Assembly (NCBI RefSeq): GCF_000153345.1
Contig: NZ_CH724127.1
Coordinates: 596,287-660,286, forward strand
DNA from: Neptuniibacter caesariensis
Lineage (GTDB): Bacteria > Pseudomonadota > Gammaproteobacteria > Pseudomonadales > Balneatricaceae
DNA length: 64,000 nucleotides
Reading direction: 5' to 3'
Numbering within the stretch: position 1 is the first letter of the stretch; each line of letters begins with the position of its first letter. Under the pieces are notes generated by a model. That model worked only from the letters and a program-made list of their open reading frames with translations. It was not told the origin of the DNA and ran no database searches. The position numbers and the translations under genes were made by a program. This document shows, piece after piece, positions 34,657-42,871 of the stretch.

Positions 34657-35451
34657 TCAGGAGCAATTTCCTTTGTTACACATCAAAGGGTTTTGCTCGA
34701 CAGCTTCTTCCTGCTGACACTCTCCAGACAGTTCATACAGCTTGTCCAGATCTTCGATATGAACTTCCTTGCCTTCAACCTGAAGAAGGTTGGATTTCTG
34801 GAAGCGGGTAAAGATACGGCTAACGGTTTCAACTGCAAGGCCAAGGTAGTTACCGATCTCATTCCGAGACATCGAAAGACGGAAGCTGGTTTCTGAATAG
34901 CCTCGTACTTTGAAACGATGGGATAGCTTAACCAGGAAAGTAGCAACTCGTTCTTCTGCATTTTTCTTAGATAGTAGCAGCATCATCTGCTGCTCTTCAC
35001 GAATCTCTTTACTCATGGTTCTAAGAAGCTGACGGCGTAATTCTGGCAGCTGCCCAGAAAGCTCATCCAACCTTTCGAAGGGGATTTCGCAGACCGTGGT
35101 GGTTTCCAGAATCTTTGCAGAAACAGGATATTGATTACTATCAAATCCACTCATGCCAACCAATTCACCAGGGAAATAGAAACCGGTGATCTGCTCTTCA
35201 CCTTCGTTAGTAATGGTGTAGGTCTTAACGGTTCCTGCGCGGATGGCGTAAACGCTGGCAAAAGGGCCGCCCTGATGGAACAGGTGTTCACCTTTCTTTA
35301 ACGGACGACTTTTCTCAATGATGTCATCCAGTCGTTCCATTTCAGTCATGTTCAGGGAAACGGGCAGGCATAGCGAGCTGAGGCTACACGTATTACAGCT
35401 AACCTGCTGCAAGCTCCGCAGTTTCCCTTCTGTTGCCTTATTATCACCCAT
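34657..35451 (-). CDS. fnr: FNR/Anr-type oxygen-responsive transcription factor
   Basis: 264 residues. Cluster cysteines Cys19, Cys22, Cys28 ([11 protein letters not shown]) and Cys121 match the [4Fe-4S] ligands of FNR. The effector domain spans about 45-150, the dimer helix with [10 protein letters not shown] follows, and the CRP-type helix-turn-helix has [20 protein letters not shown]. The C terminus carries two extra cysteines (Cys258, Cys263). Active under low oxygen, it should switch on the cbb3 genes and hemN. AGGAC precedes the ATG. It directly follows hemN on the minus strand with 72 bp between. Confidence 0.95.
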   Translation of the reverse strand: MGDNKATEGKLRSLQQVSCNTCSLSSLCLPVSLNMTEMERLDDIIEKSRPLKKGEHLFHQGGPFASVYAIRAGTVKTYTITNEGEEQITGFYFPGELVGMSGFDSNQYPVSAKILETTTVCEIPFERLDELSGQLPELRRQLLRTMSKEIREEQQMMLLLSKKNAEERVATFLVKLSHRFKVRGYSETSFRLSMSRNEIGNYLGLAVETVSRIFTRFQKSNLLQVEGKEVHIEDLDKLYELSGECQQEEAVEQNPLMCNKGNCS

Positions 35452-35472
35452 AGTTGTGTCCTGTCGTGTTAT

Positions 35473-35495
35473 ATCAAGTGGCTACTTAGCTTGAT
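35473..35495. promoter_or_regulatory. Inverted repeat in the fnr promoter region
   Basis: ATCAAG/CTTGAT arms with an 11-base spacer between hemN and fnr. The arms are the FNR half-site words but in the wrong order (ATCAA then TTGAT), so this is not a standard FNR box; it could be another regulator's site. Confidence 0.35.
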
Positions 35496-35523
35496 TATGT
35501 AATATTTGCACAGATTCGGGAAG

Positions 35524-36912
35524 TTAAATAATCCGCGAAAAACGCTGTGTTGACTGATCCTTAGGGATATAAGCATCAAACGCCATACAAATACGACGGA
35601 TAAGCAATCGACCAGCAGGCGTCACTTGTATCAGGTTTTCTTCTAGTGCGATCAGCCCGTCAGTTGTGAATGCCTGTAGCTCAGCCAGAGCATCGGCGAA
35701 GTAATCATCAAATTTGATTGAATAGGCTTCTTCGATAGTGCGCTTGTCTAATTCGAAATGGCAGATCAGTTGAGTGATAACCTGGCGACGGATAATGTCG
35801 TCTTGTGTCAGAGAAACGCCGCGCTTAATAGCATTTTGATTATCTTCAACAGCAGCGCTGTAAGCAGCCATTTCGTGCTCGTTTTGATAGTAAACAGAAC
35901 CTACCTGGCTAATTGCAGAAACACCCATCGCAATCAAATCGCACTCAGCATGGGTGGTATACCCCTGGAAGTTGCGGTGCAGGTTCCCGGTGCGCTGGGC
36001 AACAGCCAGTTCATCATCTGGTTTGGCAAAATGGTCCATACCGATATAAACATAGCCCGCTTCAAGCAGCTTATTAATTGTCGATTCCAGAATCGCCAGC
36101 TTGGTTTCAGGTGATGGAAGTGTGTCTTCCTGAATATGACGTTGCGGCCTGAAACGATCAGGTAGGTGGGCATAATTAAACACTGACAGACGATCGGGGT
36201 TCATCTCGATCACAGTATCCAGCGTCGCGTTGAACCCTTCTAGGGTCTGATAAGGCAGGCCGTAGATCAGATCCAGGTTCAAAGAACGGAAGCCTAAGCG
36301 ACGTGCTTCTTCCAAAATTGCAGCGGTTTGTTCCACCGACTGAACACGGTTAACGGCTTCCTGCACTTTAGGATCAATATCCTGAAGCCCCAGGCTGATG
36401 CGATTAAAGCCAATGTCGCGCAGGACTTTAATGGTTTCCAGTGAAGCTTCCCGAGGATCGATCTCGATAGAGTAATCACCACTGTCATCATCAAGCAGGT
36501 TGAAATGCTTTCTCATCTGGTCCATCAGCTCGATCATCTGCTCGTGACTGATAAAGGTTGGCGTGCCGCCTCCCCAATGGAGCTGAGTAACAGGTCGGTT
36601 GTTGCTGTACCATTTTGATAACTGTTCCATTTCTCGATAAACCGTATCGAGATAGGGTTGAGCTTTCTTACGGTTACGGGTGATGACTTTGTTGCATGCG
36701 CAGTAGTAACAAACGTGTTCACAGAATGGAATATGCACATACAAAGAAAGAGGTGCTTCCAGATCAGCAGTAGTCTGGCCTGTTTCTACCAAGTCCTGTT
36801 GAGACAGCTCAGGATCAAACTGAACGGCTGTAGGATAAGAAGTGTAACGCGGGCCGGAAAGATCATAGCGTTTGATCAGGTCCAGATCCCATTTAATCAA
36901 ATTATTATCCAC
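35524..36912 (-). CDS. hemN: Oxygen-independent coproporphyrinogen III oxidase
   Basis: 462 residues from GTG 36912 with GAGGA eight bases upstream. The radical SAM cluster motif is HIPFCEHVCYYCAC, preceded by GPRYTSYPTA, which separates true HemN from HemW. HWGGGTPTF and LNLDLIYGLPYQT follow. It converts coproporphyrinogen III to protoporphyrinogen IX without oxygen, supplying heme for the cbb3 oxidase under low oxygen. It lies 30 bp after the membrane protein gene and 72 bp before fnr, fitting an FNR regulon. Confidence 0.96.
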   Translation of the reverse strand: MDNNLIKWDLDLIKRYDLSGPRYTSYPTAVQFDPELSQQDLVETGQTTADLEAPLSLYVHIPFCEHVCYYCACNKVITRNRKKAQPYLDTVYREMEQLSKWYSNNRPVTQLHWGGGTPTFISHEQMIELMDQMRKHFNLLDDDSGDYSIEIDPREASLETIKVLRDIGFNRISLGLQDIDPKVQEAVNRVQSVEQTAAILEEARRLGFRSLNLDLIYGLPYQTLEGFNATLDTVIEMNPDRLSVFNYAHLPDRFRPQRHIQEDTLPSPETKLAILESTINKLLEAGYVYIGMDHFAKPDDELAVAQRTGNLHRNFQGYTTHAECDLIAMGVSAISQVGSVYYQNEHEMAAYSAAVEDNQNAIKRGVSLTQDDIIRRQVITQLICHFELDKRTIEEAYSIKFDDYFADALAELQAFTTDGLIALEENLIQVTPAGRLLIRRICMAFDAYIPKDQSTQRFSRII

Positions 36913-36942
36913 GAAAGCGTTCCTCGAAAACTATTAAAACTT

Positions 36943-37608
36943 TTACAACCCAGCTAAGCCGGCCCATGGGATGGTGAATAATCCCATTAATATGATGATG
37001 ATGCCGGCAATATGCTTAGTCAGCTTCATCTGGAGTATCTCTTTGGCCTGCTTGGCCAATAACCCTGTCAATAACATGCTGGGAAGTGTACCCAAGCCAA
37101 ACATAATCATTAAAAGGGCGCTTAATTGCCAGTCTGAAGCCGCGGAGGCCCAGATTAGAGTGCTGTAGACTAAACCGCAGGGCAGCCAGCCCCATAATAG
37201 CCCAAGCAGGCCGGCTTGATATAAATTCTTAACTGGTAATAACCGACTAGCGGCTGGGCTGATTCTTTTCCAAATGTGCCCGCCAGCTTGCTCCAGCTGG
37301 GTTAGTACTTGCCACCATTGAGCGATGTATAAGCCCATTAATACCAGCATTAATCCTGCAAAGCTGCGTAGTATGAGCTGAATCGTAATATTTTCTATTA
37401 ACCAGCTAAGGCTGCCAAAGATAGCTCCGGCAATAGCATAACTAATGATTCTTCCGCTGTTATAACCTAAAAGCAGTGCAACGCCTTTACCGCCGGATGG
37501 TGCGCCCATCGAGACGGTTGCAGCGATACCACCGCACATACCCAGGCAATGGGTTCCACCTAAGAGTCCTAGAAGAAAAGCGGTGGTCAGGCTTACGGCT
37601 TCAGTCAT
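36943..37608 (-). CDS. Sulfite exporter TauE/DsbD-like membrane protein of cbb3 clusters
   Basis: 221 residues with six membrane helices. AFLLGLLGGTHCLGMCGGIAATVSMG contains the paired cysteines LGMCGG typical of the DsbD_2/UreH-like family found beside ccoS in many proteobacteria; WLPCGLVYSTLIWA is the second signature. It probably helps copper or heme handling for the oxidase, though its function is not proven. It overlaps ccoS by eight bases, so it is translated with it. Confidence 0.88.
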   Translation of the reverse strand: MTEAVSLTTAFLLGLLGGTHCLGMCGGIAATVSMGAPSGGKGVALLLGYNSGRIISYAIAGAIFGSLSWLIENITIQLILRSFAGLMLVLMGLYIAQWWQVLTQLEQAGGHIWKRISPAASRLLPVKNLYQAGLLGLLWGWLPCGLVYSTLIWASAASDWQLSALLMIMFGLGTLPSMLLTGLLAKQAKEILQMKLTKHIAGIIIILMGLFTIPWAGLAGL

Positions 37609-37795
37609 CCTGTTTGTTGTCCGGTTTTACCCTGGCATCTTCTGGAATGAGATCTTCATCATCGTCATACAGTATGCTGTGAGCCGGGCTTTCCAGATCA
37701 TCATACTGGCCGTTGTTTACGCTCCAAAAGAATGCCCAGATGGCAAATCCGGCAAGGACAATAGCGATTGGAATAAGTAGGAAAATGATATCCAT
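37601..37795 (-). CDS. ccoS: cbb3 oxidase maturation protein CcoS
   Basis: 64 residues. One membrane helix (about 3-24) with LIPIAIVLAGFAIWAFFWSV followed by NNGQYDDLESPAHSIL, the conserved CcoS block, and an acidic tail. It is needed for cofactor insertion into CcoN. In most bacteria ccoS directly follows or overlaps ccoI; here 305 bp containing an inverted-repeat element separate them, so it probably now depends on its own or read-through transcription. Confidence 0.95.
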   Translation of the reverse strand: MDIIFLLIPIAIVLAGFAIWAFFWSVNNGQYDDLESPAHSILYDDDEDLIPEDARVKPDNKQDD

Positions 37796-37859
37796 TGTAT
37801 CTACATCAGTTGGTCAAAATTGCCCTTACATTCTACCTGAAATTAAGAGATAGGGTTAG

Positions 37860-38122
37860 GGAACCTGCGAATAAGTCTCGGACTTTCTCAGTGGGCAATA
37901 AAGCGACTTAGTGCGCGAAAGGCAGAGCAGTGTAATGACTGGTCCTTTCCAAACTGCCTGACAAAGCAGGAAGTCGCTTTAGTGCCCACCCAAAGGGGCT
38001 TTAAGAGCGATTCAATCTCTGCGCTAACGATCTTCGACGTACAACCAGTATGTCTGTAATCGTTGCCTTGATCTTGAACCGCTCTGAAAGCCTGAGTCGT
38101 TCAAGACTTGTTCGCAGGTTCC
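37860..38122. repeat. 263-bp inverted-repeat element with nested stems (copy 2)
   Basis: Outer ends match those of the 72-bp element at 24942 (GGAACCTGCGAA/TTCGCAGGTTCC, extended to 18 bp with one mismatch); its first 38 bases are identical to that copy. Inside are further pairs: 37891-37909 with 37971-37989 (one mismatch), AGGCAG/CTGCCT (37920 and 37954), 38004-38015 with 38074-38085 (one mismatch) and AACGAT/ATCGTT (38026 and 38059). No transposase is encoded. It is MITE-like and would form a branched RNA fold. Its right end overlaps the ccoI stop. Confidence 0.75.
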
Positions 38123-40623
38123 ATAACCTCGATGGTTTTCTGACCATTGGCTGTTTCTTTAGGGCTTATGCTTTTAGGTCGTTTGGGTTTTCCGTTAAGT
38201 CGCATGGCATTACCTACTACAACGAGCGAACTGGCAGACATGCCAAGCGCGGCCATATAAGGTGCGATAAAGCCAAGAGCCGCCAGAGGTAGTGCAAGTA
38301 GGTTGTAGCAAAGCGACCACCCAAGGTTCTCGCGAATAATGATTCGTGTCTTTCTCGCCAGGGTGATACCGTCGACCAAGCGTAGTAAGTCATGGCTGAT
38401 AAGTACGCCGTCAGCATTGGTTTTAGCAAGGTCAGTAGCGCTGCCCATGGCAATAGAAGTTTGCGCTCCGGCGAGGACCGGGATGTCATTAATACCGTCA
38501 CCGACCATGATAACCTGCGCTCCCTGCTCCTGAAGCTGCCTTACATGCTCAAGCTTTTCAGAGGGGGATACACCTGAAATAGTGGTATCGATACCTAAGG
38601 CATTTGCCACTTCGGTTACTGCGGAAGAGTTATCACCGGTCAGCATTTCACACTTGAGCCCCAGTTGCTTTAGGTAACCGATCGCTTCCTTGGCCTCTCG
38701 GCGAATCTGATCATTGAGACGGAACCAGGCAATTGGTTTTGTATCACTACACAGAAGTAACCATTGACCGCTCGTGGCTGGAAGTGCAGGCGCCGTGTTG
38801 CCGCATATCTCGGCAGCGAATTCAGGTTTCCCGATGCGGAAAGCCGCGCCGTCAATTAACCCGGAAATACCCTGGCCAACCTTGTTATTGATGTCGGTAG
38901 CCAACAGTTCCTGGGATAGCTCGGTAAATGCTCTCGCGATGGGATGCTCGCTATGCTGTTCCAGTGCTGCGGCGATCTTGATGCATTGTTCAGCTTCAAT
39001 ATCGGTCAGCGGGACAACTTCCTGAAGGCTCAGGTTGCCTTCTGTCAATGTGCCTGTTTTATCAAATACGACATGGCTTGCTGTGGCCAGGCTTTCCAGA
39101 ACATGCCCGCGCGTAATCAGAAGGCCGTTTTGGCGCAATGTGCCAGTGGCAGCGGTCAGTGCAGTTGGTGTTGCTAATGAAAGCGCGCAAGGGCAGGTAA
39201 CAACGAGCACAGAAAGGGTTATCCAGAAGGCATTAGCAGGGTCTACGACCCACCATCCAAGCCCTACGCCTGTTGCAGTGAGAAGGACCGCGGCTACGAA
39301 ATAGCTGGCAACCTTGTCAGCGATCTGGGCCGCTTTAGGCTTATCTTCCTGAGCGCGCTCAAGTAGACGAACGATCGCTGAAAGCTGAGTTTCCTGCCCT
39401 ACTTGTGTGATCTCAACGGTAATCGGGTTTTCCACGTTGATGGTGCCGCCCACTACTTGTGCTTCAGTTTCCTTACGGATAGGAAGGTACTCGCCAGTTA
39501 GTGCTGATTCGTCAACCGAACTACTTCCGGAGACAATAATGCCATCTGCAGGAATCGTATGGCCTGGCTTAATCAGCACCACATCACCGACCTTCAGATC
39601 TCCCGCCGGTACGAGCTGCTCTTCTCCATCGATGAGTTTTGTCGCACTGGCTGGAATTAGGTTAAGTAACGCATTTCCTGCGCGCCCGGTTCTGTGGCGG
39701 GCCTGCATTTCAAGAAAGCGGCCAATCAGAAGGAAGAAGGTAAACATCGTTACGGAATCGAAATAGACTTCGCCGCTATCGGTGATCGTGGCCCATACAC
39801 TGGCCAGATAAGCGCCATAAATAGCAATCGATACCGGAACATCCATGGTTAGATGGCGTGTCTTGATGTCACGAATCGCTGCGATGATAAAAGGCCGCGC
39901 AGAATAAAAGATAACGGGGGTAGCAATGACCATGCTCGCCCAGCGAATAAAGGTGACATACTGATCATCAATGCCTTGAAGGGCACCACCGTAGAGTGCA
40001 ACGGCTAGCATCATGGTCTGCATCATGCCTATGCCGGCTACACCTAATCTGCGGGTGGCGCGTTTCTTTTCCTGCTCAAGTAGCTGTTCTTCTTTATCGG
40101 GATGGTAAGGGTGGGCCTGGTAGCCAATCCGATAAATTTCGGCGAGCAGATGGCTAAGTTTGCATTCCGCGCGTAGCCAAGTGATTCGAGCCCGGTGATT
40201 GGTCAGGTTTACACTGACTTTAGTGACACCAGGGATGTTTCTGATGTGGTTCTCAAGAAGCCATACGCACGCCGCGCAGGTGATACCTTCTATGACAAGA
40301 ATGGCTTCAGATTCTTCGTCATTGCTGGTAACAAAACTGCTTTGGACGTTTTCATCGTCGTAGAGCCCCAATTCAAGAAGAAGGTTTTCAGGTAGTTCTT
40401 TTGCGTTGACTTCAGGGGCGGCTGCGGATTCAGTGCGGTGCTTGTAGTAGTTATCGAGGCCACTATCGACAATGGTTTGAGCAACGGCCTGACACCCAGG
40501 GCAACACATTGCCTTGGGTTGGCCGTTAATGATGGTCTGATACTTTGCGCCAGGCGGAATTGAAAGGCCGCAATGATAACAATCTGACGCAGTAGCAGGG
40601 GTTTCTATAGCTGGATCTTGCAC
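38101..40623 (-). CDS. ccoI: Copper-transporting P-type ATPase of cbb3 assembly
   Basis: 840 residues from GTG 40623. The N terminus has a zinc-ribbon-like part (CYHCGLSIPPG, CCPGCQAVAQ) and a heavy-metal domain with GITCAACVW; then eight membrane helices with TCPCALSLATP, the phosphorylation site FDKTGTLT, and GDGINDIPVL. This is the FixI/CcoI group that exports copper for the CuB centre. The final residues MEPANKS and the stop codon lie inside the inverted-repeat element, so the natural C terminus was altered by insertion. It follows fixH by 19 bp. Confidence 0.95.
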   Translation of the reverse strand: MQDPAIETPATASDCYHCGLSIPPGAKYQTIINGQPKAMCCPGCQAVAQTIVDSGLDNYYKHRTESAAAPEVNAKELPENLLLELGLYDDENVQSSFVTSNDEESEAILVIEGITCAACVWLLENHIRNIPGVTKVSVNLTNHRARITWLRAECKLSHLLAEIYRIGYQAHPYHPDKEEQLLEQEKKRATRRLGVAGIGMMQTMMLAVALYGGALQGIDDQYVTFIRWASMVIATPVIFYSARPFIIAAIRDIKTRHLTMDVPVSIAIYGAYLASVWATITDSGEVYFDSVTMFTFFLLIGRFLEMQARHRTGRAGNALLNLIPASATKLIDGEEQLVPAGDLKVGDVVLIKPGHTIPADGIIVSGSSSVDESALTGEYLPIRKETEAQVVGGTINVENPITVEITQVGQETQLSAIVRLLERAQEDKPKAAQIADKVASYFVAAVLLTATGVGLGWWVVDPANAFWITLSVLVVTCPCALSLATPTALTAATGTLRQNGLLITRGHVLESLATASHVVFDKTGTLTEGNLSLQEVVPLTDIEAEQCIKIAAALEQHSEHPIARAFTELSQELLATDINNKVGQGISGLIDGAAFRIGKPEFAAEICGNTAPALPATSGQWLLLCSDTKPIAWFRLNDQIRREAKEAIGYLKQLGLKCEMLTGDNSSAVTEVANALGIDTTISGVSPSEKLEHVRQLQEQGAQVIMVGDGINDIPVLAGAQTSIAMGSATDLAKTNADGVLISHDLLRLVDGITLARKTRIIIRENLGWSLCYNLLALPLAALGFIAPYMAALGMSASSLVVVGNAMRLNGKPKRPKSISPKETANGQKTIEVMEPANKS

Positions 40624-40642
40624 TGCTTACTACCCCTAAAAG

Positions 40643-41164
40643 TTACTCTACGTTTGGAGCGAGCTGCACTATTTTCTGATCGTATGGAGGTACAATCTCT
40701 GCACGAAGCTGCCAGCTTTTGTCCTGTGGTTCTAGCATCAGGTAACGCTTACCTTTAAGTGCCGCTAGTAAGTTTCCAGTGTACGCCTGGCTGCCTTCAA
40801 CTCGCTTAAGTGTGAGTGTCTGGTCATATTTCTTATGGGTAGGGCTAACAATATTGAGGGTTAGCTGGGTAGGCAAATCTGAAGCAGTGCTTCGGTAATG
40901 TAGCATCAGATCGCCAGTCAGGTTGTCGATATTGAGTGTACCAACAATACCTAAAGATTCGGCTTTTTGAGCTTTTGAAGGGTCAACAAAGTAACCACGA
41001 GCTACCTTGTAGTAGTCGTCTTTTACGATACCGTCATGGGTGGTAATCGCCATATAAAGGAAAAAGGTGCCATAAAAAAACACGGCAATCAGCGGCGCAA
41101 GAATGAACCAAAGCCACGGTTGCTTATACCAAGGTGCTACGGGTGTATTGCTGTCATTACTCAT
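40643..41164 (-). CDS. ccoH: FixH/CcoH family cbb3 assembly protein
   Basis: 173 residues. One membrane helix (about 17-40) after a short cytosolic start, then a periplasmic FixH domain with HDGIVKDDYYKVARGY and LMLEPQDKSWQLRAEI. FixH/CcoH binds the oxidase assembly intermediate and is usually located between ccoG and ccoI, as here. A strong terminator upstream shows it starts a new transcription unit after ccoG. Confidence 0.93.
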   Translation of the reverse strand: MSNDSNTPVAPWYKQPWLWFILAPLIAVFFYGTFFLYMAITTHDGIVKDDYYKVARGYFVDPSKAQKAESLGIVGTLNIDNLTGDLMLHYRSTASDLPTQLTLNIVSPTHKKYDQTLTLKRVEGSQAYTGNLLAALKGKRYLMLEPQDKSWQLRAEIVPPYDQKIVQLAPNVE

Positions 41165-41178
41165 TGAAACTGTACCTA

Positions 41179-41229
41179 CAAAAAAGCTGCTAAGCTCAGA
41201 CAGTGATTACTAGTCTGAGCAAAGCAGCT
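41179..41229 (-). terminator. Terminator after ccoG
   Basis: On the minus strand AGCTGC/GCAGCT and GCTCAGAC/GTCTGAGC stems separated by a symmetric internal loop, with an 11-base apical loop and T6 at the end. It separates ccoG from ccoH-ccoI. Confidence 0.88.
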
Positions 41230-41294
41230 ATTCTACCCTAAATATCAGATAGATGGACGGGTTTTCGTACCTTGTTCTATTGACCCCAATCAGT

Positions 41295-42719
41295 TCATCG
41301 TTTGGGGGCAGGGCCGATAAATCGGTTTTCCTCTTCAACAACAATGCTTGGGTCATCAAGCGCTTCTACTTTAAATAGAATGTTGTTGTTGGAAGAAGGG
41401 AGGTACTTCTGTTCAATGTTAAGACGGACAGCCATATCAAGCAGCTCACCTGATTTGATCGTAACAACCTCGTCTCCAAAATACTCTATACCGTCAAGAC
41501 CCAGAATCGAGATCCGATACTGATGATCGACCTGTTCTTTATTGGCGAGTTTAAGAGTATAAACGTTTTCGATCTTACCAGAAGAGGTTTCAGTGTAGAG
41601 CTGACCGCGATCCCTAAGGATATCCACTTCTAGTGGGATACGACTGAAAATGGTATAGCTGAACGCAATAAACATCGCGCAGAGTACGGCAAAGTAACCG
41701 ATCAGGCGTGGACGCAGGATATGGGTTTTATTGCCGTCAAGTTGATGTTCTGTTGTATAGCTGACGAGCCCTTTGGGATAGCCAACACGTTCCATCATAT
41801 CGTCGCAAGCATCGACACAGGCGCCGCAAGCTACGCATTCGTATTGAAGGCCATCACGGATATCGATACCCACAGGGCAAACATGAACACAAGCATTACA
41901 GTCTATGCAGTCGCCTAGCCCCTTAGCTTTGTAATCGGAGCCTTTTTTTCGTTTACCGCGATTCTCACCACGTTTTTCATCATAGGAGATGATCAATGTG
42001 TCCTGATCAAACATCACTGACTGGAAGCGCGCATAAGGGCACATATAAATGCATACCTGCTCACGTAACCAGCCAGCGTTACCATACGTCGCAACCGCAA
42101 TGAACCCAAGCCACCAGGTTTCCCACGGGCCAAGGTTCCAGGTAGCGATGCTGTTTAGCAGCTCTTTAATTGGAGTAAAGTACCCGACGAAAGCGATTGC
42201 GGAGGCTACGGAGAAAACAATCCAAAGTAGGTGTTTTAAGCCTTTCTTGCGGATTTTTTCCGCGGTCCAGCCCTTTTGTTTATCGAGTTTCATCCGGGCA
42301 TTTCGATCACCTTCAGTGTGGTTTTCGATCCAGATATAGATCCAGGTCCAAACAAACTGGGGGCAGGCATAGCCACACCACAGGCGACCCGCGAACACGG
42401 TAAAGAAGAATAGGGCAAAGGCAAGAATAATGAGTAGCCAGGACAGCAGCATGAAATCCTGAGGCCAGAACGTCATACCAAAGACATGGAACTGTCGGTT
42501 TGGTAGATCGAATAGTACCGCTTGTCGGCCATCCCAGGTGATCCAGGAAAAGCCAAAGAACATCAGCAGCATGATAAAGCTGCTGATCTGGCGGAATTTT
42601 TTAAAGATACCTGTATAGTTCTTTACGTAGATATGCTCACGTTTAGCGTATAGGTCGTAGGATTCTCCCTGAGCCTTTTTGGACTTGGGGGTGACATCTT
42701 TAACCGGAATCTGACTCAT
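41295..42719 (-). CDS. ccoG: Cytochrome c oxidase accessory protein CcoG (RdxA/FixG)
   Basis: 474 residues from ATG 42719 with GGTGAG seven bases upstream; GTG 42731 is an alternative. Four to five membrane helices, then two ferredoxin-type [4Fe-4S] motifs (CIDCNACVHVC...C and CVACGACVDAC) and a C-terminal Ig-like FixG domain (about 355-470). CcoG reduces copper during cbb3 assembly in some organisms. It lies 140 bp downstream of ccoP, after a terminator, so is a separate unit. Confidence 0.95.
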   Translation of the reverse strand: MSQIPVKDVTPKSKKAQGESYDLYAKREHIYVKNYTGIFKKFRQISSFIMLLMFFGFSWITWDGRQAVLFDLPNRQFHVFGMTFWPQDFMLLSWLLIILAFALFFFTVFAGRLWCGYACPQFVWTWIYIWIENHTEGDRNARMKLDKQKGWTAEKIRKKGLKHLLWIVFSVASAIAFVGYFTPIKELLNSIATWNLGPWETWWLGFIAVATYGNAGWLREQVCIYMCPYARFQSVMFDQDTLIISYDEKRGENRGKRKKGSDYKAKGLGDCIDCNACVHVCPVGIDIRDGLQYECVACGACVDACDDMMERVGYPKGLVSYTTEHQLDGNKTHILRPRLIGYFAVLCAMFIAFSYTIFSRIPLEVDILRDRGQLYTETSSGKIENVYTLKLANKEQVDHQYRISILGLDGIEYFGDEVVTIKSGELLDMAVRLNIEQKYLPSSNNNILFKVEALDDPSIVVEEENRFIGPAPKR

Positions 42720-42816
42720 ACTGTTGCTCACCAGTGATAATTAAGTCTTTGTTTCTATTAAACCCTATGCTCTGCAAGGTCTATTAGAAGAATTGAATAT
42801 TATAATAGAGGAGCAC

Positions 42817-42855
42817 AAAAAAAGGCGACATGATCTAAATCATATCGCCTTTTTA
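42817..42855. terminator. Bidirectional terminator after ccoP
   Basis: Stem AGGCGA(C)ATGAT / ATCAT(A)TCGCCT with a CTAA loop and one mismatched pair, A7 before and T5 after. On the minus strand it ends the ccoNOQP operon with T7. Confidence 0.93.
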
Positions 42856-42871
42856 TTTTCAGATCTTGTCC

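Noticed and set aside
35473-35495. FNR box upstream of fnr
   Set aside because: The half-sites are in the reverse order and spacing is 11 instead of 4, so it does not fit an FNR site.
38050-38292. 80-codon plus-strand frame starting in the inverted-repeat element and running into ccoI
   Set aside because: Crosses the element border and lies antisense to ccoI, so it is not an element-encoded protein.
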